Source of the DNA: Pseudoips prasinana
Lineage: Eukaryota > Arthropoda > Insecta > Lepidoptera > Nolidae
DNA: 64,000 bases
Direction: 5' to 3'
Assembly (NCBI GenBank): GCA_951640165.1
Contig: OX621250.1
Coordinates: forward strand, 13,975,501 to 14,039,500
Positions 60,901 to 64,000 of this stretch are shown piece by piece. Under the pieces are notes generated by a model, which saw only the letters and a list, made by a program, of their open reading frames with translations, did not search any database and was not told the origin of the DNA. Positions within the stretch are counted from its first letter, which is position 1. Each line of letters begins with the position of its first letter. The position numbers and the translations under genes were made by a program.

Positions 60901-62139
60901 TAATACTACCATGTCATTAGATATAATACATACTTAATTACATAAACATAATAATATATACATAGATACATACATAATAAATAAAATAATATGCAAGGAC
61001 AGTGGAAATGCATTCATAGTGACAAGTAGTGGTTTTTCACTAGTGTTTTGAACAAAACAAGGGATTGAGCACGTCTAATTGTTAAAGGCAACGCATTCCA
61101 GAGGCGAGCTGCCTCAACAGTAAAAGATTTACTAAAAAAGTTAGTGGAATGTGTTGGTAAAGACAAGTTTAGATTTTCTGATGATCTCAATGATCTCGCA
61201 TGTGTATCACTTAGAAATTGAAATTGTTCTTTAAGATAATAGGGGGTAGAAGGATTAAAGATAATGCTGTATAAAAGGGACAAAATATGTGCATTCCGGC
61301 GAAGGCGTATAGGGAGCCACTTGAGTTTTGAACGAAATTCAGATACGTGGTCATACTTGCGTAGCCCAAATATGAACCTTATACAAAAATTTTGAAGTCG
61401 CTCAAGCTTGTCAAATTGCTCTTGGGTCAAATCGAGATAACTGGCATCAGCATAGTCGAGAATAGGAAGAAGGATGGATTGAGCAAGCGCAATCAAAAAT
61501 ATAATAAATATTCAAGGAGGCTCCCATACAACAAACGTGAATTATTTGTTCGTTTTTATAGATAATGGTACGGAACTCTTCATGCGCGAGTCTGACTCGC
61601 ACTTGGCCGGTTTATTTATATAAATTTGTTGATTAATTTTTAAATGGTATATGATATAAACGAGTGTAATGTAATCGGTCACCGTAGCCTAGTTGGTAGT
61701 GCTCCTGCCTACGAAGCTGGTGGTCCTGGGTTCGAATCCCGGTAAGTGCAAATATTTGTGTGATGAGCACGAATATTTGTTTCTGAGTCATGGATGTTTT
61801 CTATGTATATAAGTATTTATCTATCTATATAAGTATGTATATCGTCGCCTGGTACCCATAGTACAAGCTTTGCTTAGTTTGGGGCTAGGATGAACTGTGT
61901 GACATTGCCCGTAGATATTATTATTAATATATTATATTATTAATTCCAGGTAAACGAGTTCATAGAACATGTAAACAGTAGCTCAGTGACTGCAAACCTG
62001 GACAACGCCGAAGCGCAATTGGACGCCCTTATGCAAGTAATTTCTTGCGGTGACAAAATCGGCTGGTCAACACAGAGCCGTAAAATTGTTATACTGCTTT
62101 CCGATGGATTAATGCACACCGCTGGAGATGGGAAACTGG
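23281..62139 (+). CDS. Integrin beta subunit, 5' six exons (partial)
   Basis: Exons 23281-23350, 40470-40608, 52549-52706, 56990-57155, 58129-58273 and 61950-62139 join in phase (1, 2, 1, 2, 0, 1) to 868 nt, 289 codons. Order: signal peptide 1-22 or so; Cys-rich PSI domain about 34-76; hybrid-domain start with [16 protein letters not shown]; then beta-I. MIDAS is D147-L-T149-W-S151; ADMIDAS D154-D155 are kept; the loop Cys pair C204/C211, N242, D244, E247, CGDKIGW and D278 are present. Integrin beta pairs with alpha at the plasma membrane to bind matrix or cells. Differences from the usual pattern: T149 for Ser, E186 for Asp, A246 for Pro, AQ for the GG after the Glu. This could be an insect beta-nu-like or Lepidoptera-specific paralogue. 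Introns are 17.1, 11.9, 4.3, 1.0 and 3.7 kb. The remainder lies beyond 64000. Confidence 0.92.
23940..24195 (+). repeat. S1 SINE inside array unit 3
   Basis: Near full length: TGGCGTGGTTGGTAGATGCT head, box B GGGTTCGATTCCCACC, 3' part AGCTCTGCTTAATTTGGGAT and an ATT-rich tail. Confidence 0.9.
24360..24545 (-). mobile_element. Helitron-like element in array unit 4
   Basis: On minus: A|TCACACTAATATTATAAAGG ... hairpin around CCGCGGGGCATAG, CTAG|T. 186 bp, sitting after ATTGTTTA of the array unit. Confidence 0.75.
24752..24927 (-). mobile_element. Helitron-like element in array unit 5
   Basis: On minus: A|TCACACTAATACTATAAAGG ... GGGGCACAGCCAG|T. It occupies the same position within the array unit as the previous copy, but the interior differs substantially. 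Confidence 0.7.
24975..25490 (-). repeat. S1 SINE split by a Helitron-like element
   Basis: The right half of S1 (minus) occupies 24975-25074; the left half resumes at about 25396 with TATACTTATAATAGATAATT and ends in a damaged head near 25490. Confidence 0.75.
25075..25395 (+). mobile_element. Helitron-like element (H, long form) nested in S1
   Basis: TCTATACATATAATAAAATC ... CGCGGGTAAAACCGCGGGGC, then CTAG|T. 321 bp. The 5' flank is T rather than A. Confidence 0.75.
25605..29468. mobile_element. 3.86-kb TIR element with subterminal repeats, containing an RTE LINE
   Basis: Starts CGTCCCCGTAGTTGGAAAAC and ends TTTTCCAACTACGGGGACG: matching TIRs of about 26 bp with one mismatch. ATAT flanks both ends (25601-25604, 29469-29472). 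Without the nested LINE (26155-28717) it would be about 1.3 kb. A motif close to TTATTTAGTTTTCC recurs in both orientations (about 25625, 25884, 29113, 29190, 29255, 29442). I see no transposase. The 4-bp ATAT could also be read as a 2- or 3-bp duplication, so the superfamily is open. It interrupts an exon-1 array unit, which resumes directly after it. Confidence 0.75.
26155..28717 (-). pseudogene. Decayed RTE-type LINE (endonuclease, RT, C-terminus)
   Basis: Successive minus-strand fragments: endonuclease start near 28699-28400 ([10 protein letters not shown]), more endonuclease to about 27780, RT from about 27528 ([33 protein letters not shown]), then RT to 26764 ([10 protein letters not shown]). 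The catalytic box is FANG instead of FADD. The C-terminus runs 26620-26200 ([26 protein letters not shown]), ending in a CATCATGATCATCAT tail. Several stops and frame changes make it inactive. A quasi-palindrome at 26972-27025 breaks the RT frame. Confidence 0.85.
29517..30010 (+). repeat. 37-bp minisatellite split by an S2 SINE
   Basis: Five to six copies of a unit like TATATGTTAGGGATTTTGG...GGGCTATAGCTG, at about 29523 and then 29840-30005. An S2 SINE (29563-29825, minus) sits between the first and later copies. It expands part of the last exon-1 array unit. Confidence 0.8.
29563..29825 (-). repeat. S2 SINE
   Basis: Full-length on minus with box B GGTTCGAATCCCGG and an ATT-rich tail at the left. 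Confidence 0.9.
30191..31089. other. Intron 1, nothing recognised
   Basis: AT-rich, no coding signal or clear repeat. Confidence 0.5.
31090..31340 (-). repeat. LINE 3'-tail-like fragment
   Basis: Starts AAATAAAATAAAAAAGGTTT and continues to AAGCGCTTTAATA. The same opening occurs at 37480 and, reversed, near 52450-52495. Confidence 0.5.
31846..32045 (-). repeat. Diverged S1 SINE
   Basis: Retains AACTTGGGAGAGCCTGTACT and TCGTCCTGGGTGGGAATTTA in the S1 order on minus. Confidence 0.65.
32592..32830 (+). repeat. S3 repeat, near full length
   Basis: TGGGTAGTGGTAACCCTAGT through ACCGGTGAGAGCATC and TATGAGCGCC. Confidence 0.85.
33196..33330. mobile_element. M1 MITE
   Basis: 135 bp, CAGACGCCAGCACATC ... 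GGATGTGCTGGCGCCTG, flanked by TA. Confidence 0.9.
33400..33660 (+). repeat. tRNA-headed repeat
   Basis: TGTTTAACCGCAGATATTAAGGTTCGATTCC gives A- and B-box-like segments, followed by a unique body. Head resembles S5 but the body differs. Confidence 0.5.
33703..33942 (-). repeat. S2 SINE, head truncated
   Basis: ATT-rich tail at the left, body, and box B degraded to AAATTCAAACCC on +. Confidence 0.85.
34025..34185. repeat. Imperfect fold-back repeat
   Basis: Left arm has ATCTGACATATTT and CTCTATGTTAAG; the right arm has their reverse complements (CATAGAG, AAATATGTCAGAT). Arms of about 60 bp with indels. Possibly an old MITE. Confidence 0.6.
34190..36128. other. Intron 1, no gene; one snap-back palindrome
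   Basis: Apart from the palindrome at 35006-35083 I see no recognisable feature. Confidence 0.5.
35006..35083. repeat. Snap-back palindrome, 7-nt loop
   Basis: ATCAGAATCAACAAA (ending 35036) pairs with TTTGTTGATTCTGAT (from 35044) around loop TTCCATG. After a 7-nt bulge the arms pair again in CGAATC and TTATGA. Confidence 0.85.
36129..36260 (-). repeat. S1 SINE, 5' half
   Basis: On + ATCTGTCATGGGTGGGAATC and CGACCTGCTGCGTAAAAGG mark the S1 head on minus. Confidence 0.8.
36382..36516. mobile_element. M1 MITE
   Basis: 135 bp with TA at the left and TG at the right (mutated duplication). Confidence 0.88.
37170..37445 (-). repeat. Degraded P repeat
   Basis: Contains GATACAGCCCACTGTTAGAG, GCGAAGGCTTAGTAATAGAG and ACACGGAACCCTAAAAAG, in the order seen at 43113-43399. 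Confidence 0.6.
37480..37810 (-). repeat. LINE 3'-tail-like fragment
   Basis: Same opening as 31090 (AAAAAAGGTTTTTATTTACG, then AAAGCGCTT). Confidence 0.5.
38321..38467 (-). other. Short coding-like ORF of unknown origin
   Basis: A 48-codon minus ORF in an AT-rich region has GC-rich third positions. It reads [18 protein letters not shown] then [18 protein letters not shown] and ends FGHVP. Not recognised; could be a repeat fragment or a stray exon. Confidence 0.3.
38477..38503. repeat. (ATA)n microsatellite
   Basis: Perfect trinucleotide run of about nine units. Confidence 0.95.
38766..38816. repeat. (GT)n microsatellite
   Basis: GT run with two TATG interruptions. Confidence 0.95.
39530..39740 (-). 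repeat. LINE 3'-end-like fragment
   Basis: CATCATCATCATAACAGCTG at the left and ACGCTGCTGCCCTGG near the right on +. Same family as 14035 and 20440. Confidence 0.55.
39762..40252 (-). repeat. S1 SINE split by a Harbinger MITE; contains a TA microsatellite
   Basis: S1 on minus occupies 39762-39951 and 40192-40252. An AT run expands at 39855-39898 inside its body. Joining across the insert restores CCTGGGTGGGAATCG. Confidence 0.9.
39952..40191. mobile_element. PIF/Harbinger-type MITE, copy 2
   Basis: 240 bp, GGGCAATACC ... GGTAGAGCCC. Flanks CTA (39949-39951) and CTG (40192-40194); the uninterrupted SINE has CTG here, so the duplication is CTG with one later change. Confidence 0.88.
40470..40608 (+). 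CDS. Integrin beta exon 2: PSI domain
   Basis: Acceptor TTTTTATTCAACAG, donor GACGAGAG|GTGAG. Encodes [23 protein letters not shown] and APRCNDDE, the Cys/Trp spacing of an integrin PSI domain. Clearly richer in GC than the flanks. Confidence 0.92.
40680..41055 (+). repeat. S5 tRNA-headed SINE
   Basis: GCCTCATTGGTCTAGCGGTA (A-box region) and GGTTCTGGGTTCAAATCCCG (B box), then a long body ending near ATATGATCATCATC. Lies about 70 bp after exon 2. A head fragment recurs at 44797. Confidence 0.8.
41080..41430 (-). repeat. GC-rich repeat-like block
   Basis: Strikingly GC-rich for an intron. On minus it includes GGAGGGATCCCGGTGCGTTC and GGTTTTAGCCAGTTTGAG, which I associate with dispersed lepidopteran repeats. 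No intact ORF of known type. Confidence 0.4.
41431..42429. other. Intron 2, nothing recognised
   Basis: A GC-rich patch at about 42115-42260 and a 15-bp tandem duplication (ACGTAAGTACTTTTT) at 42318-42347 are the only features. Confidence 0.5.
42430..42640 (+). pseudogene. RTE LINE C-terminal fragment
   Basis: Reads like the C-terminus of the RTE at 26155: GACCACGAACCGGAAGACGC, GATGGACCGATGATCTTG and the end TGGCTGATATAATATGATGA. Confidence 0.75.
42772..42939. mobile_element. hAT-type MITE with 8-bp target duplication
   Basis: 168 bp from CAGTGTTTTTCAAC to GTTGAAAAACACTG. GTCTAAAG occurs perfectly on both sides (42764-42771 and 42940-42947). Terminal CAGTG and an 8-bp duplication fit hAT. 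Confidence 0.92.
43113..43399 (-). repeat. P repeat, short form
   Basis: AAACCGGCCAAGTGCGAGTC to GGGTACGGAATCC, containing CAGACAGACAGACAGCG. Confidence 0.75.
43951..44268 (-). mobile_element. Helitron-like element (H, long form), clean ends
   Basis: On minus: A|TCTATACATATATAATAAAA ... CGCGGGTAAAACCGCGGGGC, ACAGCTAG|T. 318 bp. A/T host junction, TC start, CTAG end and hairpin all present, the best-preserved copy here. Confidence 0.85.
44797..44860 (+). repeat. S5 SINE head fragment
   Basis: TTTTGACTGCCTCATTCATC matches the start of the copy at 40680. Confidence 0.55.
45187..45305 (+). repeat. G repeat
   Basis: TCACCTGATGGTAAGTGATC then ACACTCGCAACACC and GTGCGTTGCCAGCCTT. Confidence 0.65.
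45400..45648 (-). repeat. S1 SINE
   Basis: Near full length on minus: tail AATAATATCCTGGGATCCCA on +, head near 45620. Confidence 0.85.
45914..46048. mobile_element. M1 MITE, intact-looking
   Basis: 135 bp with matching TIRs and TA on both sides. Confidence 0.92.
46223..46813 (+). repeat. P repeat, long form
   Basis: GGGTTCCGTAGCCAAATGGC to CGCACTTTGCCGGTTTT. Near-identical layout to 53608-54231, including the CTGTCTGTCTGTC run and a C-rich patch. Confidence 0.85.
46825..46990 (+). repeat. G repeat
   Basis: GGCAAACGAGCAAGTGGGTC, then AAGTGACTCTCTCATCATC, and TGCGTTGCCAGCCTTTAAG. Confidence 0.65.
47486..48898 (-). pseudogene. Transposase-derived gene, intron-bearing, catalytic domain missing
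   Basis: Exon 1 at 48898-48767 (44 codons, [14 protein letters not shown] ... IAPRQ) ends CGACAG|GTATGT. Exon 2 starts at 48342 after TTGTTTTTTGTTGTAG and reads [19 protein letters not shown], phase 0. A C-x4-C ... C-x2-H set (CIFYGC, CDEH) follows, then a stop at 47917. One frame shift at the TTTT-AAAAAA run (about 47917-47926) reopens the frame through [17 protein letters not shown], a helix-turn-helix-like [20 protein letters not shown] and [18 protein letters not shown] to a stop at 47486. From memory this arrangement precedes DDE_Tnp_4/Harbinger-like catalytic domains, which is absent here. AATAAA lies just beyond (about 47471, minus). Either a dead transposon gene or a remnant of a domesticated one. 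Confidence 0.6.
48899..49705. other. Intron 2; GC-rich patch and palindrome
   Basis: GC-rich at about 49060-49160, possibly the 5' flank of the transposase-derived gene. Otherwise only the palindrome at 49361-49404. Confidence 0.45.
49361..49404. repeat. Perfect snap-back palindrome, 20-bp arms, 4-nt loop
   Basis: 49361-49380 is the exact reverse complement of 49385-49404, with loop TGAA. Same geometry as 3186-3229 but unrelated sequence. Confidence 0.95.
49706..49920 (+). repeat. S3 repeat with internal deletion
   Basis: ATGGGCAGTGGTTACCCTAG to ACGGACCGGTGAGAGC; the segment after TGTCAAAGTT is shortened. Confidence 0.85.
50341..50577 (+). repeat. S1 SINE, near full length
   Basis: TTGGCGTGGTAGGTAAATTC head, box B GGGTTCGATTCCCACC, end CAGATGGCCATGTCCCAG. 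Confidence 0.9.
50578..51350. other. Intron 2, nothing recognised
   Basis: AT-rich, no clear features. Confidence 0.5.
51351..51431. repeat. S4 SINE head as snap-back palindrome, 38-bp arms, 5-nt loop
   Basis: 51351-51388 pairs with 51394-51431 with about five mismatches around TGACC. Both arms hold the S4 box B (GTTCGATTCCCGCG), pointing inward. Confidence 0.88.
51537..51650 (+). repeat. G repeat
   Basis: CCCACCTGATGGTAAGTGG and ACACTTGCAACACCAGGGGC. Confidence 0.6.
51651..52548. other. Intron 2 end; unrecognised minus ORF
   Basis: A 91-codon minus ORF at 52077-52352 (ending [10 protein letters not shown]) has no motif I recognise and no supporting context. A LINE-tail-like segment occurs near 52440-52500. 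Confidence 0.4.
52549..52706 (+). CDS. Integrin beta exon 3: end of PSI, start of hybrid domain
   Basis: Acceptor TTCCTTTTTTAG, donor CCAA|GTATGT. Encodes [14 protein letters not shown] and [16 protein letters not shown]. Phases 2 in, 1 out. Confidence 0.9.
53045..53110 (-). repeat. S4 SINE 3' fragment
   Basis: CTCGGGGGACTTTACAATCA and TAACGGACACAAAGTACATC on +. Confidence 0.55.
53532..53592. repeat. Snap-back palindrome, 29-bp arms, 3-nt loop
   Basis: 53532-53560 is the exact reverse complement of 53564-53592, with loop CGA. It ends about 15 bp before a P repeat. Confidence 0.93.
53608..54231 (+). repeat. P repeat, long form
   Basis: GGGTCCGTAGCCAAATGGC to CGCACTTGGCCGGTTTT; parallel to 46223-46813. 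Confidence 0.85.
54480..55800 (+). pseudogene. Decayed RTE LINE, plus orientation
   Basis: [18 protein letters not shown] near 54585-54645, then NYRPISL near 54740, fragments of the RT core to 55380, [16 protein letters not shown] near 55388-55440 and the C-terminal region with a GGCAGGCC motif near 55707. Frame breaks throughout, and the catalytic Asp pair is lost (DDGIIV near 55220 is shifted). Same family as 26155-28717. Confidence 0.75.
55801..56342. other. Intron 3, nothing recognised
   Basis: No coding or repeat signal with clear limits. Confidence 0.5.
56343..56616 (+). mobile_element. Helitron-like element (H), 5' end lost
   Basis: Begins inside the element (GTCAAAACTGTACGTTGAAC), ends with AAAACCGCGGGGCACAG and CTAG|T. 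Confidence 0.75.
56990..57155 (+). CDS. Integrin beta exon 4: MIDAS/ADMIDAS
   Basis: Acceptor TTGTTTTCAG, donor TTTCAG|GTTAGT. Encodes [16 protein letters not shown] then [18 protein letters not shown]. Metal ligands D147, T149, S151, D154, D155. Confidence 0.93.
57156..58128. other. Integrin intron 4
   Basis: 973-bp intron, the shortest in the gene and the only one without a recognisable SINE or MITE. Confidence 0.6.
58129..58273 (+). CDS. Integrin beta exon 5: beta-I with specificity loop
   Basis: Acceptor TATTTTCAG, donor AACCAG|GTAACG. Encodes [24 protein letters not shown] (loop Cys pair) and [11 protein letters not shown]186 stands where an Asp is usual. Confidence 0.93.
58665..58910 (+). 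repeat. S1 SINE, near full length
   Basis: TTGGCGTGGTTAGCAAATGC head, box B GGGTTCGATTCCCACC, tail GGATATTATTATTA. Confidence 0.9.
58911..59496. other. Intron 5, nothing certain
   Basis: GC-rich patches near 58920-58965 and 59045-59085 and an AATAAAG near 59018 are faintly LTR-like, but no matching second copy exists. Confidence 0.4.
59497..59745 (-). repeat. S3 repeat, near full length
   Basis: On minus GTGGTTACCCTGGTGACAGA to GGGATCGATGAGAGCATCAG. Confidence 0.88.
59746..60477. other. Intron 5, mostly unassigned
   Basis: A short P fragment on minus at about 59838-59885; otherwise no feature. Confidence 0.45.
60478..61612 (+). repeat. P repeat split by a LINE
   Basis: Left part to 60653, right part from 61496 to the usual CGCACTTGGCCGGTTTA end. 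Removing the insert restores continuity. Confidence 0.82.
60654..61495 (-). mobile_element. 5'-truncated CR1/Jockey-like LINE with pentamer tail
   Basis: Minus codons from about 61496 to 61014 give [35 protein letters not shown] and [20 protein letters not shown], an ORF2 C-terminus with no stop inside. The 3' end is (TTATC)n at about 60654-60672. AAAATATAA flanks both sides (60645-60653 and 61496-61504), a 9-bp duplication. Confidence 0.85.
61677..61935 (+). repeat. S2 SINE abutting the exon 6 acceptor
   Basis: Full length: GGTCACCGTAGCCTAGTTGG head, box B GGGTTCGAATCCCGG, body and an ATT-rich tail that runs into the splice acceptor about 15-20 nt before exon 6. Confidence 0.92.
61950..62139 (+). 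CDS. Integrin beta exon 6: metal-site loop and KIGW segment
   Basis: Acceptor TTAATTCCAG, donor AAACTGG|GTAATC. Encodes [25 protein letters not shown] and [20 protein letters not shown]242, D244 and E247 are the retained ligand positions. Leaves phase 1 for an exon outside the window. Confidence 0.93.
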
Positions 62140-62209
62140 GTAATCAGTTACTATAAGTACTACCGTTTATTCAAAGTTGTTCATAACTCCACGTTTCTAA
62201 TGTTAAGTA

Positions 62210-62344
62210 CAGACGCCAGCACAACAAGCTACCCCATTCTGTCAAATTTCCCTAATTGAAAGTGAACCTTATGCTTTTGCGATAAAGTTGAAACTCTATA
62301 AAGTAAATTTGAATTATTGGGGTAGCTGGATGTGCTGGCGTCTG
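62210..62344. mobile_element. M1 MITE, 70 bp after exon 6
   Basis: 135 bp with TIRs and TA on both sides. Confidence 0.9.
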
Positions 62345-63464
62345 TACATAATGAGCCAAGAATGTTTCATCGACTATTGTATGTATAAATACAATAGTTC
62401 ATCAGTTACATGAGCTAGCGGTTAGTTGTCAATGCAGGAACCAAACAGGACCAATGCAATAAAATAAAGTTTTTTAAGTCTGTACTTCTACTATGTCTCC
62501 ATTTAGTTTATTTTCTCTATGAAACTTACCGTTTTTTAGTATAGACATTTTAACCCTCTAACTGGTAGTGGCGATATAGGTTGTTGCCATCATATTTTGA
62601 ACTCTCTTAGTTTGTAATAAGAAACAAAATCAATCAATTCGAAACTTATCTACTGCCAGTTAAAGTTCTTTGAAGTTTCGGCTAGGGACGGTGCTAGTAA
62701 TGAACAAGAAAGAAGTATCATTGCTGAATTGAACTACATGAACTTATAGTAGCCATGCTGTTAGTTTAACGGACCAGGTAAGTATTTACTTGTTAGTTAA
62801 ATAGTAGAGTGTGAGACTTAAAAATCTTAATTCCATGGACTTGATCACCAAAAGCTTCTGTATATACCACATTAAATAATGTTAGGTAGCAAAATAGTTA
62901 TATGGGTTTTTTTTAAGTCAACGCCCGCACTAGGGAATCTAATCCCTGTGTATAATAATATTATAATAATTTGTTTATTTCTTACATATAATATACGGAC
63001 ACAAATTTCATCCATACTCAGAACACAGTTGCCAATAATAGGTGCACTAAAAGTCTCCAATACAAGTGATCACCTAAGCTAAAAACGAAATGTAATAAAA
63101 TCTATGAAGTCATGAATATATAAACAGAATTATAACAAAAAAGGGATTATGCTTACTTACTTAAAATTTGGTATCATTTGTTTCCAACATTAAATACTAT
63201 GTGCTAGTTCAGAGTCTGTGATTAGCTTGCGGGAAGTTCTCGATGGATAGTAATGAAATAGTGTTAAGACCGTTAGGAAATATGACATATATATTGGTGC
63301 TATGAATTAATAAGGGCAATTAAAGCACGTGAAATACAGCCACCCTTATTAAGCAATAATGAGGATTAGATTCCGTGGTCCAAGTGCATTTATTGATGTC
63401 TCACGTCTCGTCGACTAAGCTCTTTACTTGCCCTTTTTAAGCCATAGCACAAATATATTTTATA
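62345..63464. other. Intron 6, nothing recognised
   Basis: No gene. A weak S4-like stretch may lie near 62920-63030. Confidence 0.5.
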
Positions 63465-63649
63465 CTAGCTGTGCCCCGCGGTTTTACGCGCGTTAAACTT
63501 TATAAATTATATCCTATGTGTTAATCTAGGGTGTCAGCTAATTCTATGCCAAATTTTATTGAAATCGCTCCTGCTGTTTAGACGTGAAGAAGTAACAAAC
63601 ATACACACTCACATGTTCACAAACTTTCGCCTTTATAATATTAGTGTGA
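63465..63649 (-). mobile_element. Helitron-like element (H, short form), clean ends
   Basis: On minus: A|TCACACTAATATTATAAAGG ... AAAACCGCGGGGCACAG, CTAG|T. 185 bp, same subtype as 24360-24545. Confidence 0.82.
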
Positions 63650-64000
63650 TTTGCTAACGATTTTAAAATGATGTGTGTGATGGTTTGTGACTAGCATTCG
63701 ATAACTTTCGGCAAGTTAAACTGTGACTTTGGATTAGCGCTTAGTATTATTTACGCGCATTAATTGGCGTAGCTTTAACTACGTAAGTAGGTGATATGAA
63801 CTCTATCTTACTCAATGCGTATATACCAACTAAGCATCAACTGTAGGTACTTATTAATGAAAGTACCCAAACAAAGAATAATTCAAATGTTTGATCTAAT
63901 ATAGATTAGATTTAATAATACTCAATCCGAAAGTCAACTCCCATATAAATCAAATCAAATAAAGATACTAATCATTTTGGAATTTATATTGTGTGTATTG
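63650..64000. other. Intron 6 to window edge
   Basis: AT-rich, nothing recognised. Confidence 0.5.

Noticed and set aside
1..64000. CRISPR arrays, operons, riboswitches, prokaryotic terminators, viral genes
   Set aside because: None seen; the sequence is plainly eukaryotic nuclear DNA.

Overview
The window looks like moth or butterfly (Lepidoptera) nuclear DNA. It is AT-rich, with short exons in long introns and GT..AG splice sites. It is packed with repeats I associate with Lepidoptera: tRNA-headed SINEs, Helitron-like elements ending in a hairpin plus CTAG, RTE- and CR1/Jockey-like LINE fragments, and small TIR elements. No bacterial gene, CRISPR array or virus was seen.

Two host genes are supported. 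(1) A two-exon MORN-repeat protein of 209 aa lies on + (3988-4159 joined to 5912-6369). (2) The 5' part of an integrin beta subunit gene lies on +, with six coding exons (23281-23350, 40470-40608, 52549-52706, 56990-57155, 58129-58273, 61950-62139). Their phases join cleanly into 289 codons: signal peptide, PSI domain, hybrid-domain start and the first half of the beta-I domain. The gene runs off the right edge.

Layout: 1-3230, SINE and LINE debris; 3988-6550, MORN gene; 6560-22960, intergenic, almost all repeats, with one decayed multicopy ORF at 11062-11610; 22960-23280, GC-rich integrin promoter/5'UTR with three GATA cores; 23351-40469, intron 1, whose first 7 kb is a degenerate tandem array of about six units each derived from exon 1 and its flank; 40609-52548, intron 2, holding a truncated intron-bearing transposase-like gene on - (47486-48898); 52707-61949, introns 3-5; 62140-64000, intron 6.

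Repeat names used below (mine): S1 = SINE with a head near GGCGTGGTTGGTAGATGCTT; S2 = SINE with a head near GTCACCGTAGCCTAGTTGG; S3 = repeat with GGGCAGTGGTTACCCTAG; S4 = SINE with CAGGTTCGATTCCCGCGC; S5 = SINE with GCCTCATTGGTCTAGCGG; M1 = 135-bp TIR element beginning CAGACGCCAGCACATC; H = Helitron-like; P = repeat from GGGTTCCGTA to CTTGGCCGGTTTT; G = repeat with TCACCTGATGGTAAGTGATC. Many are nested, so target sites can be reconstructed by eye.

The most unusual signals are the exon-1 tandem array, a set of eight snap-back palindromes with 3-7 nt loops scattered through unrelated sequence, a 3.86-kb TIR element of unclear superfamily with subterminal motifs, and an integrin beta-I domain with several substituted metal-site residues.
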